Source: Pseudisothecium myosuroides (lineage: Eukaryota; Streptophyta; Bryopsida; Hypnales; Lembophyllaceae). From it: a DNA stretch of 64,000 nt. The notes beneath the pieces were generated by a model. The model was not told the origin of the DNA. It saw nothing but the letters and a program-made list of their open reading frames with translations, and did not search any database. Positions 11,855 to 24,168 of this stretch are shown here, piece after piece; the first letter of the stretch is position 1, and the number at the start of each line of letters is the position of its first letter. A program made the translations under genes and the position numbers. The stretch lies in NCBI GenBank assembly GCA_951799445.1, contig OX637287.1:3410001-3474000 (forward strand), written 5' to 3'.

Positions 11855-12359
11855 GATGTAACAATGGTTCATGTTGCAACCTACACTCTCTCTACAATGG
11901 CTAATGCAATTCCATGCTCTCACTTCTAAATAACATATTCAAATAATGAGAGAACCAATATCATTTTGCAAGTTTGTCACATTGTGAATATTTTAAATTC
12001 TATAAATGTCAACTTCCTTCAATTTTTGTGTACAACAATTTGAAATTATGTATACCAATATGCCATCTTACAAAAAGTTTTTTTGGAGCTCTAAGGAAAA
12101 ATTGACAAAATATAAAGTGATTTCAAATTATGGTGCACAAAAACCAAGTTTTTGACATGGCTAACTTTGAAATTAATTTTTCTTTCAAATCACAACTAAT
12201 TTTTTCTTCAAATCTTCCATACTAATGTATTATATGTCACGCACTCAGCTTACAACTTTTGTATATCTACTTTTGGACTTTGCCCATTCATGCTTATTTG
12301 GTCTTTCACCCAAAATAAATGAAAAAAAAACACTATGTCTTGCAAGCTCGGCCAAGTGA
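11855..12359. other. AT-rich repeat-like DNA without a gene
   Basis: No coding signal. It lies between the shortened family B copy and a free copy of the ~260-bp module, so it may be the remainder of another family B element. Confidence 0.4.
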
Positions 12360-12625
12360 AAAATCCATACCTTGAGTTTGGATGTTTGTTTTTGTTTTGT
12401 TTCATTTGTTTGATACGGTGCAATCTCTCGGATCGTGCCTCTTCCGGTTGCATATTTGGTATTGTCGGAAAGCTCTCGGCAAGGAGGAGTGCACGGGCTT
12501 TGTCTCGTGGCGTTTGGACTTCCGGTATGGAAGTTATGGATTTTTGAGTTATTTTCGGTTCTAAAAAATAAAAAAAATAATTTTACTTTTGTTTTGGCTG
12601 TGGCAACGGCACAGGGCACACTACA
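12360..12625 (+). repeat. Dispersed ~260-bp module, copy 1 of 4
   Basis: Shares an ordered series of words with 52165-52440, 34385-34645 and 63485-63735: a TTTGTTTTGTTT run, ATTGTCGGAAAGCTCTC, CAAGGAGGAGTGCAC, GGCTTTGT, GGAAGTTATG and finally TGTGGCAACGGCACAGGGCA. In the 51.5-kb copy it sits inside a family B element. The 172-codon antisense open frame across it is not a gene. Confidence 0.7.
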
Positions 12626-14838
12626 GTAGTGATCATGGCAACTGAACCTGGCTGGACGGATCCTCCGAGGAGCCGGACCCAGGTGAAATTTTTTGGGGGA
12701 CTTTTGTCCTTTCTGCCTTTTCAATACAACTGCCTTTTCAGTCCGCAACATCTCTTTAAACAATTAAAAATAACAAAAGTAGTGCTCTACTTGCACATTT
12801 TACGAAATTTACATTTTTCTAAGGTGATCGTCCAGTAGCCTTTGACCAAATTCAACGGCACCCATGAGCACGACTTTCAACAATTTCCAATCGAGAACAA
12901 TCTAAGGATTCCATCTAGATTTCTATTTCCCCAGCGACGCCACTTCCAGCTCGCGTCCCTCACCTGTCTAGCTAAATTTCAGCAACCAGTTCATTACCAT
13001 TTCTAAACCCACATATTCTGCATAATTATTTATTCAATGGTTTAGTGAGGATTGCAGCCCTAAGAAGCCTATCTACTATTCAAACAAGTCGACCCAGGAA
13101 CTAAAAACACGACTCTTCAATGCAATGGTCCGCCATTTGTTTCAAAAAAAAAAAAAAAAAAAATCAACACGACTCTTCCACTTCAAATATATGGTTTTTA
13201 CCAAAAAGCACTACTGTAGAATATCCAGGTACGATGTTTTTGGAAACAATTGCAGCTCTCACGACAACCAAGCTTACTGCACTGTTTGAAAAAATATAGA
13301 CCGGTACTACTACACGAAAGCTGCCACATCTCAATCTCTACCGAGATAGAACGCGGAAACAAACACCAATGTCAGTAATAAGCACGCAAGTGGAACTTAG
13401 TTGTAAACAAGTCGTGGTTCAGCTAAGGTTGATGCAAAAGACAGGGAAAAGGATTCAATATAATTGACTTGGGGAAGAGGAATCAACGGTGAAAGCGAGG
13501 TTTCATGGAGACCGGGAACAATTTTAGGCGTGGCGGTGCAGACACTGCTCGTTTCATTGACAATATGTGGTCAGGTACAGTTTTTCTTCTGCAATTTTGG
13601 TTCGGGTAGCAGGATATGGCACAGCAAGTTGGAGAGCTAGCTGCTTCCCCATCGATCAACGTCTTTTGGGAGAAACTAAAGAATGCAAGAGCCAGCCAGG
13701 ACCCTCACTGCCCCGACAGGATAGTTGAGTGTGCAGGACGGTGACGACGGCGTCTGGCAGACCCTGAATGTCCATTCCACCAGGATTTGCAGTCTAAGTT
13801 AAGAAAAGAAACTCAATTTTTACGTTTCTGCGCAGGACACACTCACACACTTGGCATGAACGTGCCTAAGTTAGCCTAGGGTAGTAGTAGGTCCAAGCTA
13901 CCCTGGATTCGGCGCCTTCCTCGGGCTTCCTCAGAACGGCACCCAGCCAGGCTCAACCGCTCAACCAAAAAGGAAACAAAAGTAAGAAGGAGAAGCCCCA
14001 AACAAAGGCGCTGCGCTCGGAATGCCACACGTGGCCCGTGGCCTGCTGCAGCCTCGGTCCTGCTGGTGCCGGTTTGTGAACTGGCCGGAGGTGATATCAC
14101 GCCATAGCTCAACTACTCCACTACAGGCTGGGAGTGTCAGTTTAATTAGCTCCGGCAATTGATGAAGAAGCCTGCACTGAGAACGTACAGAGCTTCAATT
14201 GTACAGGGTTTTCGGTTACGAGTATCGTTTGGACGTGGGATGTAAGTTATTGATGTGACAAGGGGAGGCAGCTAGAGGTGGCAACAGGGTTTTGCTCATT
14301 GACGAAGCGAAGGATTCAGGAATATTGAATTTTATTGGATTTGCTGTCATCATCGGAAGCCGGTATTGAGTTTGTGAGAGTTTCAAAGGTTTAAGGATAG
14401 TCGTTTTTCGTCATCTAGCTATGGAAAGCTTCTGATGAGTTCGAATTTTCTGTGAGGAGTGTTTTGTACAGAAACGGAGTGGTGGAGAGAGACAGTTACA
14501 TGTTGGGAGTCGCGGTTTCTATAACCCGGCGATACCTGAACGCGGACTAAGCTTACCATTCTTTAAGATATTTTCATGATAGTGAAGCTTGCTTGCAGAG
14601 TTACCGTAGGAATGGAAATTTTTGTTGTTCAAGAGTTGTCTGCGCCTGACGGTGCAAGAGAATTTTTATAGCGACTTGACAACATACAGGAGCTAGAGTT
14701 GCGGATGCAACAGACACGGAATTGGCTACAGATTTTGGATACTATTCTCTGGTGAATGATGGTTTGATGCGCTTGCGATCGCTCGGCTGGTCAGTTGGCA
14801 ACCAGTTAGGATTCTTCTGAGCTCGTGACAGGAGAAGC
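12626..14838 (+). other. Upstream region and leader of the GT92 gene
   Basis: Balanced GC from about 12.9 kb onwards, no repeat family seen, and a run of 21 A at 13144-13164. A short open frame from ATG 13505 has coding-like codons for 23 residues before a possible donor (GTACAG at about 13574), but the continuation is not convincing. No core promoter element could be assigned with confidence. Confidence 0.45.
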
Positions 14839-17046
14839 ATGAAGGATTTCCGAGAGGCCGTAAAACAGGGAGGGAGGGAGACCGAAAGAGTGAAAGAAAA
14901 TTTGTGGTCCAAGGAGCTCGGCTGCCAAGCCGCGGTGAAATTCCGCATGACGAATTGCTCCGATGTGCGGGTCAACGTGGTGTACGTTTTGGTGGTGGCC
15001 TGCGGCTTCTTCTTAATCCTCGCGCAGCTGGTCACCCGCAATTTTGAGCTTTGCACTTCGAACTCCCTCACCCAGCTTCCCGACCTTCTTGTAACCCCTC
15101 TTGCGCAGCCTCTGGTGCACGTCAATACCTCCGCCATAGACGCCTCCCACCAAGGACGGCTTCGTGAATTCAAGCCGCATGGGCTGGCGACGCACTTGTT
15201 CATCGAAATGGGAGCGTACCGCGGCAGCTCTCACGAGTTTTCCATCGTGGGCTTGGTGGCGAAGGCCATTCAATCGTTCCATGAACCTGCGTATCAGTGC
15301 GAGTGGCTCTCCAAGGGGACAGGCGCATCCACCAAAGGGAAAGCGTACAAAACTCTTCCCGATTGGAACTACGGCAAGCTCTACACCGTGGTCGTGATTA
15401 CTTGCTCGTTCAAGCAAGACGTCGGAGTAGAGAAAGACGGCGGGGAATTGGTATTGCAAGTCGGCTACGGTGATCAGTTCAGAGCTCCAGAACGATTCGC
15501 GGTGTTGGTGGAGACCCCAGGGGAGTATAATGCGACGAAATTCGAGCCGCCGTACCCGTACGACTACGTCTACTGCGGCTCCTCGATTTACGGCGACGTG
15601 AGTCCGCAGCGGATGCGCGAGTGGTTGGCGTATCACGCGTTCTTCCTTGGCGAGCGCTCGCACTTCATGTTCCACGACGCGGGCGGGTTTCATCCGGATG
15701 TGTGGACGGTGCTGGAGCCGTGGATCAAGGCGGGGAGAGTTTCGGTGCATAACGTTCGACAGCAAGAGATTTATGATGGGTATTACCATAACCAGTTCTT
15801 GGTGGTGAACGATTGCTTGTTTCGGTCGAGGTTCATGGCGAAGTGGACGTTCTTCTTCGACGTGGATGAGTACCTGCATGTCGCGCCCACGAGTTCGTTG
15901 AAAGCGATTTTAAATTCGAATCCGAACGCCACGCAAATCACGTTCGAGCAGGTGCCGATCTCCGGGGAGCTTTGCGTCGCGGATAACAACACTGTTGGCG
16001 GACACGCAAGGTATGGTTGTCGTCCATCGCCGGGGTTTAAGGTCATCGTTTTGTGTGTTTCTGTGTGTTTCTGTGTGCTTCTGGTGGCTTGCTTCAGGGG
16101 AGTCTCTGAATTAGGCCTCATATTTTTGTGCTTTTGGGGGCAGTTTTTTTGACAGGTTTGATGGAGACTTTCTATTGTATGATTTAGATTCCGGCACTTG
16201 GAATGTTCTTCAATGATTCTGGTGCTATAAATTTGGTCCAATTTGAATCAGAATTTTTACAATATGATCTAATAAATTGGTCAATTTCAAACCATGAGTT
16301 ATTGGGTTTTTAGGGGTTTAGTTGGAAGCACCCATCACCTACTTGAATCCGTCCTAAAAATGTATGAGAAAAGGGATGTGAAAGCAGTGAGAGTGTCAGT
16401 AAAGAATCTTCACAAATCGGAACGGAATATTATGTGACAGTTTAGGGCTCAATTGTATGTGAAAATACGATGATCGAAAAGAGTGTCCCTGCTAACAACC
16501 CATTTTGGAAATCATACGGAAGACAAACTTTACTCGAAAAGTATGTTGTTTTCTTCAAAATTTATGATTTTTAATTCCTTTCTAAAAGAATAATAGCATC
16601 TCCAGCATATGCTGAAATGCTGAAAGTATTCTTACGTTGTACCGCGTGACGCAAAGCTCTGAAATATTCTTGGCTTGCAATGGCGCAGAAAATGGGCATT
16701 TGAGAAGCTCGTCTACAGGAAAATATTGAAGAGAGGCGTGCGCTCCGACCGAAAATACGTGGTGCAAGCGCGGTACGCAACAGCGACAGGGGTTCACATG
16801 TCGATGAACATGCGGAAGGGGAAGAACTGGTATCCCAAAGGCGACAAGTTCAGGTACTACCACTACCACGGCACAATCAACCAGCGGCAGGATCTTTGTA
16901 GCGAGTTCGTCCAGCCGGAAAACAAGACCGCAGTGCAGCGCTTCGGGAACCTGAACCACCGGATCGACGAGACTATGGCCGCGGCGGCCGATCTCGTGAA
17001 AGCTTATGAGCTTCAAACTGTGGGAGCGCTGCCATTCATCCTATAG
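14839..17046 (+). CDS. GT92 family glycosyltransferase, galactan-synthase-like
   Basis: Two exons, 14839-16010 and 16689-17046, give 509 residues. The donor is CAAG|GTATGG and the acceptor is GGCGCAG|AAAA; the split codon restores R-KWAFEKLVY, a conserved GT92 stretch. Residues 1-45 are a short, charged cytosolic tail. Residues 46-65 (NVVYVLVVACGFFLILAQLV) are a single membrane anchor, so this is a type II Golgi protein. The catalytic domain follows, with the metal-binding FFFDVDEY motif (Asp341, Asp343), and exon 2 supplies TGVHM and FRYYHYHGTINQR. Plant GT92 proteins (GALS group) add beta-1,4-galactose from UDP-galactose to pectic rhamnogalacturonan I side chains; that specificity is inferred here. 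Met37 is an alternative start, but the first ATG in this frame leaves a normal topology. The exons are far richer in GC than the flanks and show no damage. Confidence 0.9.
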
Positions 17047-19958
17047 CCAGGGTTTGGAAAACCTTCAAATCAAGTGGTAACATCCAAATTGCAGACAAAT
17101 GCACGCAGAACTTGTACATGGGAATTCATCCGGGTCCGTGGTCGCGAATCTCTCAAGTTCACACGGGAAGACCCAAAGACATCCTACAAGCAGTACACGA
17201 CACTTGCCTGTAAGCAATTTTGGGCCCCCGATCGCCCGAAATTTGTTGCTGGAAGGCGGAATTTTGCTCAAATTCTCTTCCTGACTGCTGTGGTAGGGCG
17301 GAAAGGTGCGATGTTTGAAGGTGCCGCTTATATTGAGAGTGTATACGAGGTTTCTCTTCGGCCATATTGTCCAAGAGATGGACTGTGACTTGCTGTGCAT
17401 CAGATGCGCACTCTACGCGAGATTTGAATAAAGACTTGTACAGGTAACGAATTGAAGCACTATCTAATTGGATTGTTCTGAGCCGAGAAAACCTAAAAGG
17501 GTTCTCTGGAATTCTCGGAACTTCGTGTTCTTAGTCGGCGTTGTAAGCCTAATTGAATGGCGAACTGTTCTGTTGGCATTGAGTGCCCTTGCCTCAAGGG
17601 TCTTTTTTGTACTGTACGTATCACATTTAATAAGACCGGTGTGCACCATTTGTGCTCAGGATTCTCTCTGTGTCGGTGGGTGAGTGATGGATTTGCATAT
17701 GTTTTTAGTTACTTGTCTGTGCACTATGTTGTGCGGCAGTTGATGCATTGAGCTTGCAATTTTGAGTAAACTGGCTGTGTATGCAATCAAGAGACTGAGG
17801 AAAGAAGGAAACTTCGGTCGTGACTAAGCTTATAACTTGTTCCAGAGATGGTACAAGATTTTTCATAAAATTCAGTAGTATGCAGTGTCACTGCCTTGGA
17901 GCTACAGCAGATGGTGTGGAATATTCTGCATCCATCAGATAAGTGGACATGTGGAGGCTCAATGTGATGAGTAGGGTGCATGAGGGAAAGGCAGTGGATA
18001 CGTTATTGAATTTTATGCTTTGTGGGCAAAGTGGAGAGAAGAGAGTAGTTTATGGACTCAAAATTATATTCAATTCTGGCCCGTGGCTTCACCTCCAAGT
18101 GGTAAGTAACAAGTATTTAAAGTGACCAGGTTCTTCAGATTGTCCTTATAACAAAGTCTAGTTTAGTTATGGAGACCTAAAGGATTGATATGTAGAAGTT
18201 CAATATGATATTTGTTTAAAATATTTATATGTAGAAGTTCAATATAATATTTGTTTCCACCTTGTGTAAAAACAGAATGGGAAATAGAAGAAGACAAAAT
18301 TTAGCCTTGAGATAGATCAAAAGAGAAAGGGCAATGTAAACAAGCCCATAAAAAAATCATAAACAAATGAAAAGTCATAAATGTTTTGTTTTCAATTAGT
18401 AGAAATACGGTAATGAATGTTCTGTTTTCAAATGTTCTAATTTTCAATTAGTATGGACGCTTTTTGAACCCCATGTTGCGTGCCATTTAAATACAAGAGG
18501 ATCACTTTTAGAATATATCATAGTCCATTCATAGAATTGTGCCATGTGAATACACCACCACCTATGAACTAAAATAGCGGCCTACTAGCTTTCACTTCCA
18601 AAATATTATAACTGAATGCCCAATATTCCAAAAATTATGCAACTTATTGTGTTTACTATGGATTTCATTCTTTTTTCACTAAAAATTCATCCGCTAAACT
18701 AGCTAACCTCAATTTCAATTCACTTGGTAAATGATTGATTTTTGGACCTGTTACTTTAGTCCAGTTTATGCTTTGCTTTTCACACTTGACAACTTGACAT
18801 ATTTTACCCGACTATCAAGGTTAGCAAAAATTAAATAAAAAATAAAAGTTTGATTTTCATTTAGAAATTACTTTGAGAGAATCAGGAAACAAATAAATTA
18901 ATGCTGCAAGTGTCAAAGTATCAGAAAATGGGCCTCATGCAAATATGGTAATAATAAATTCACCACTTCTCCTTAATGTTCCTATAATGAAGGCATCAAA
19001 TTTTTGAAAAAGTTTAAATTTTAAAAATTGATTTTTTTATTAATCCTAGATACAATTGCCAAATCACTTTTTTAAACTTTAATTAATTATTCGACATGAG
19101 ATGCCAACCTTGATATTTAAAACAATTCTTCATCAAATAGTTAATTAGAGTGAAAAAAGTAGATTTGACATCCTATTTTTTATTTAGTAAAATTTGATAT
19201 TTTCTTATTCCATTTACTCTATTTAGGATTCAACAAATTACTTTATCCATGTGTATCTCATATAACTTTTTAAGCCATTTGAATTTGATTTATAAAGAAA
19301 AGACAAATTCTTTATAGAATTGGGATGCTAGGGGCTACAACAATCTATGTGGAATATATACATTAGGACACGAAAGAGCTCAACCACTCATATGTAAAGT
19401 CAATTGCAATAATCTTTTTTAGAGTAACACTTTAAACTTTATTTAAGCATCATACGCTCAAACAAACTTTTTAAAACTTTGAATCAACTAAAAAAATGTG
19501 AAAAATATGAAGTTAATTTTCACCCCCAACTTAAAAAGTTTTTGATTTGAAGTCTCCAATCAAAGTTATAAAGATCAAAAAATCAAAAAATCCCCCCCAA
19601 AAATTCGAGGTGAAAGTTAATTTGAAATTTTCCGTGTTTTCTTGGTTGATTAAAGTTTGAAAAGATTGTTTCACAATGCTTAATCTCTTGAGGACCAAGT
19701 GTTGGTTTTTAATAGATGCTTTCAAAATTTTGAGACAAGGTGGAAACATTTACCCTCAATATGGGAATTTAAAAAAAAAAACTCCAACTAGATGCTTGGA
19801 TCAAAAGTTATGTTGTCTAAAAGAATTCAAATAGTTTGGGCATCTTTGGGGCATCTTTTGGTAAAACCCCATTGATTTTTGAAATTTGGCATATTTGTAA
19901 CTAATAAAATATGGCATGAAATTGTCAAAAAATTAAATTTTGGCTCTCAAATCACATT
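17047..19958. other. GT92 3' region, then AT-rich intergenic DNA
   Basis: The first ~400 bases are the likely 3' untranslated region, ending near the AATAAA at 17427. From about 18.1 kb the DNA is AT-rich with no recognised gene or repeat, up to the left TTAA of the piggyBac element. Confidence 0.5.
17427..17432 (+). promoter_or_regulatory. Candidate polyadenylation signal of the GT92 gene
   Basis: AATAAA about 380 bases after the stop codon, in the right orientation. Plant signals are loose, so this is only a candidate. Confidence 0.35.
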
Positions 19959-20261
19959 TTAACCCCTAAAGTACCAAAGTCCCCTCGGGGGACACTTGAG
20001 ATTTTGGGCAGGCTCGTGGAAGCTGAAATTGTGACCTAATTTTTTGAAACTTTTTGTGAGCGTGTAGTTTGTCACAAGCTTCGCGTACATATAATTTTCA
20101 TCGAAATCCGACTTATATAGAAGAAGTTATGATGTTTTTTTTGCAAAAAGCAGTTCGTTGGACAGCTCGGGCAAGGGAATCTGTCTTTGACTGTGCGGGG
20201 GCAGTACAGCGGGGCAAGACATCACATGCAGGGGAGGGCAGCGGATTGAATTCCGAATCCT

Positions 20262-20560
20262 GGATCAGGCTAGGGGTCGGGATTGAGGTCAGAAGGCGAG
20301 GTTGGGGCCGGGTTTGGAGGCGGGTGGGAAAAGGGCGGATGGGGCTGCGTGACAGGGAGGAGGGTGAACTGGGTGGGTTAGAGGGAGGGATCGGACGGGA
20401 TCGGGGTGGCTGAAGTCGGGTTTGGGGCGGGGTAGGGGGTAGGGTATGGGCGGGTTTCAAGGCGGGTTTGGGGTCTGCTTTGGGGGCGGGTAGAGGGTGG
20501 GTAGAGGGCGGGTAGGGCCGGGTAGGGGCGGGTAGCTGGGGTCGGGGGTCGCAGTTGGAA
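20262..20560 (+). repeat. G-rich tract with (GGGTAGGG-like) repeats
   Basis: Dozens of runs of three to six G on the plus strand are spaced by 1-7 bases, with units such as GGGCGGGTAGGGCCGGGTAG. The local composition is extreme compared with the AT-rich element ends. It lies between the left terminus and the transposase gene, so it may act in the promoter or leader. Runs of this kind can fold into G-quadruplexes. The Pro-rich antisense open frames here are composition artefacts. Confidence 0.75.
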
Positions 20561-21248
20561 GCCTGTCTGCTGTAGTTGTTCCTGCGACGAAACTGCGGCC
20601 AAATTTGGCCAAATTTTGAAGCATATTTTCAATGGCAATTGCGCAATTCCCAGAGAATGCACTTCTAATGATGATGTGGAAGTGCATAGGCGGCGCACAA
20701 AGTCATAAATATAGGAAAACAATGGAATTTGGTGCTTCAAATGCATGCTTGAAATCTACGCTCAATGAGAAATGAAAGCAGCATGATTTAAAAAAAATAC
20801 TTATGAGCAATTGAAGTTGCAATTCCCTACAATTGTATGAAACATTCACAATAAAAAACGGCTGTACTACCTACACTAGCAATTTCCCTACTCCAACAAA
20901 CTACTTGACATTGCCAGGCATGACTTCATGACTAATACAAGAATTGCAGCTGCCTGACTAGAATTTATGAGTGTACAACAAGGATGCTAGCAATTTGCAA
21001 CAGAAAATTCGAGCATTGAAAAGGAAATAGGGCTCTAGCAGTAGAGTAGCAAAAAAATATATTTAGGATCCTATATTACACCCATGAGATCATGACAACT
21101 CAAGTTGCGAAGTTAATGCAGAATGGGCTACATTTTCCTGTCAACAGACCTAGACATGCAGTAGCATTCCCATCCTGGAAGAAGGCAGGCAAAAAATGTA
21201 TCACGAAGTTCAGACCTCATTGTGGTTTGCTGTAGAGCTGTACATGAC

Positions 21249-21345
21249 AAGTGCAAACTTCTGATTCTATGAGAGAAGTGAGGGAAATTTTTAGCTGCTG
21301 CAAACTAGTGATTGTATGAGAGAAGTGAGGGACATTCTTTGCTGC
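21249..21345 (+). repeat. Tandem duplication of 47 bp
   Basis: Two adjacent copies of a unit containing ATGAGAGAAGTGAGGGA and ending in GCTGC, with a few differences. It lies upstream of the transposase exons inside the piggyBac element. Confidence 0.6.
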
Positions 21346-21532
21346 AAAGAGAGCTGAAATTGGGAGCATGAGGTCCAGCCGCAAGGGGAAAGAGGTACTC
21401 CCTGCTTCCTTCCACTTTCCTGTGCTTTCAAAGTCACTCTTCCATTGTGTAATGTCTTCTTCATTTGCATTGTTGTAGATTGCCTGGGATAGACTTCCGG
21501 TGCGTCGGAGTTGTTGATTGATCGCATTGTCA

Positions 21533-24168
21533 GAAAGCAATTCGATCCATCCACCATCTCCAGAGAGGAGTCCACCACCTGCAGAAGATTGTACTGCTCC
21601 TTCAGAGTATCCAACTCCGTTGCCTATTCCGCCCGTGCTTTGTGAGGAAGAGGAGAATGACTACTTCACAGACACAGTAGAAATTGGAGAACCGGACTTG
21701 GAATTTGTGGAGAGTCAAGCGCTAGATGGTAATGGCAGAGAATCAAGCTGCGAAGAACTTGAAGAGGATGATTTTGATGAAGGCACTTACGCTTTCCCGG
21801 AGGTCCGATCACTTGAAGAGCTGCTATGGCCACCGGAGATGCTTCACAATTCTACGGAATTTTGTCCTCTGAAACTGCGGCGACAGGCACGACGGGGCTT
21901 TGAAGACAACATCGAAGGAGGACATGCACGCAAGAGTGGCGGCTGCGTGGGGAGCCACGGGCACAACGGGGAGCGGAAGGAGAGCGGAAGGGAGCGGCAT
22001 GCCAACGGCAGCGGCGGGGGGGAGGCGCCGCTACTGTCAAGTGAGACAGCGCTCCCCGACGCTGACACCTCAGCCGCTGGCGGGGATGGCAGGGTCCCCG
22101 CAGGCCAGTGGGGCAGGGCTGCCAGGGACATCCCCGCAGGCCGCGGCAGGGAGCCCTGCGCAGAAGGGGGCCTGCCCGCCAGCTTGGGAGGGGAGCCTGG
22201 AAGGGAGGCTTGGTGTGTGGGAAGGGGCAGCCCACCGCCAGGCCCTCACCTTGCCTCCGCCCTTAGCCCTGAACTGTTCTCCCATAGGGAGAGACAGTCC
22301 ACTGGGGCTGGGGGGGAGGCGGATCACTTGGAGAGCAATTTTATTTTGGGGGGGATGACAGCCACATTTTAGACTTTGGGGACGATGGGTACGGGGGCAA
22401 TGCTTCTCATGGCTACAGAGAACATCGTTTTCGCAATGGGCGGGCTCATTTGAATGCACCCCCTACTATTTCCAATGACAGTGGAAGCGATATGGACTAT
22501 GGGTATGAGGAATTAGAAGTCATGGATTCCGACGAAGGTGACTCAGACTCAGATGTTGGGGATATGAATGGCACAAAATATTTATACCGAGACTCCACGT
22601 GGTATAAAGATTTTCCAACACATGACCCAGAGCCTCAGGAATTCAACGGTAGTGCTGGGTCTATTGCCTCATGGAGGCACTTTCCCACCTTTCTCAATTT
22701 ATTTGATATATTTTGGCCTTATGTAGTGCTCCTCCACATAGTTATCGAGACGAACCGATATGCCACTTTTGTCAATCGGGATGGCAAAACATACGGAGGC
22801 AAGAATTGGGAGAATCTGACTGTACCCAAGCTCAAAGTTTTTATTGCCATCACTCTATATATGGGCATGAAGAGGCAGCCGAATGTGAAAACATATTGGC
22901 AGAAAATTGGCTCGATATTTCATTGCCCAACAATCAGCGCTCTAATGTCCCGCATTCGATTTGAGAGGTTGATCAAGTGTTTGCATATCACGAATCTTAT
23001 TGACTATGAGAGCGATAGAAATAGACCTGGATATGATAAGATGGGCCAAACTCGATGGTTGTTGACTGCACTTCAAAATAGTTGCAAGAATTCATGGACT
23101 TCGGGAAAATTCGCAACAGTGGACGAGATGATGATTTGGTACAAGGGCACGTACTGCCCGGCACGGCAGTACATGCCTCAGAAATCACAAAAATGGGGCC
23201 TAAAGGTGTGGTGTTTGGCTGATGCTATATCGAAATATGTCTTGAATTTTGAGGTATATTGCGGCAAAGATCCCATTCTTGATGAAGCAGCACATAGACC
23301 ACGTCTCGCAACTCGTGGCGCACCACGTTTGGCTCATGATGTAGTGCTTTGACTTGTGGCAATGATTGAGGGCAAGGGCCATGTTATAGTGATGGATAAC
23401 TTTTTTTCAAGCATTCCTTTGTTCAAAGCACTGCTAGAGAAAGGGACATATGCTACGGGTACTATCAGGTGCAATTGGATTGGACTTCCAAGTGTCCTAA
23501 AAAATACGAGAACATTCAATAGGGAGCCGCAGGGCACTCTTGAGTGGCGCATGCATGAGTCTCGCCAGATGTGTGCTATTTTATGGAAGGATAGAAAGCC
23601 CGTTCTAGTGCTTTCGACACATGCAAGGGCAGTCCAATTTCCTTGTGAGTTTCCAGTGGTATCGGTCCCAAGACAAAGTGGCGCTACTCGTGAGAAAATA
23701 CAAACATCACCAGTTCACTTGGAATATACAACATACATGAGGGGGGTAGACGTTGCTGACCAGCTGCGTGCATCGTATACTTGTCAGACTCGTTCCCATA
23801 AGTGGTGGCATCGCGTGTTCTTTTTTCTCATTGACTCAAGCCTCGTGAACATGTATATCATTTATTTGGACAAATGCAAGCAGAGAAGGCCCCCTCGACC
23901 TCCTATGAATCATCTTCAATTCCGAACTCAATTATGCCAAGCGCTCACAAACAATTGGTTGAAGAAGAGAAGCCTGGAATGCATTGCTGTGCCACGTCGT
24001 ACACGGATTTGCTATCCAGCGTTCAGCAAATTCCGCAGGGCATGTGTTGTTTGCAATGACGGGTCTATTCCTTTGGTTAGGCCAAAGACCTATTGCCCGA
24101 CCTGTGACAACAAATTCATGTGTTTTCGAAAAGGCTGCTTCCAGCGATACCACGAGAATCTTGAATGA
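21533..24168 (+). pseudogene. piggyBac transposase, one in-frame stop
   Basis: The main exon runs from 22288, after the acceptor TGTTCTCCCATAG, to TGA 24166-24168 and covers the DDE_Tnp_1_7 domain. The catalytic Asp codons are VDEMM (23122), MDNFF (23395) and RGVDVADQ (23749). A Cys-rich C-terminus follows (CVVCNDG, CPTCDN, CFRKGC), matching the DNA-end-binding finger of the family. A TGA at 23350-23352 splits the frame between the first and second Asp; flanking codons stay in phase, so it is a point change. An upstream acidic exon (from about 21533, after GCATTGTCAG) has SPERSPPPAED and EELEEDDFDEG, typical of piggyBac N-termini, but its donor and the first exon with the ATG could not be placed. 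Residues around the stop are otherwise well conserved, which suggests recent loss. The family excises and inserts DNA precisely at TTAA. Confidence 0.88.

Noticed and set aside
12245..12763. 172-codon minus-strand open frame
   Set aside because: It runs across a dispersed non-coding module present four times in the window; other copies do not keep the frame.
13505..13737. Possible small two-exon gene upstream of GT92
   Set aside because: The first 23 codons look coding-like, but the continuation needs a weak splice site and gives an unrecognised peptide of about 60 residues. Left as part of the leader region.
15013..15879. 288-codon open frame on the minus strand
   Set aside because: It is a shadow of the GC-rich GT92 exon; the plus-strand frame has the conserved motifs and splice signals.
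20113..20746. Pro- and Arg-rich minus-strand open frames
   Set aside because: They arise from the G-rich tract in the piggyBac element and show no motif.
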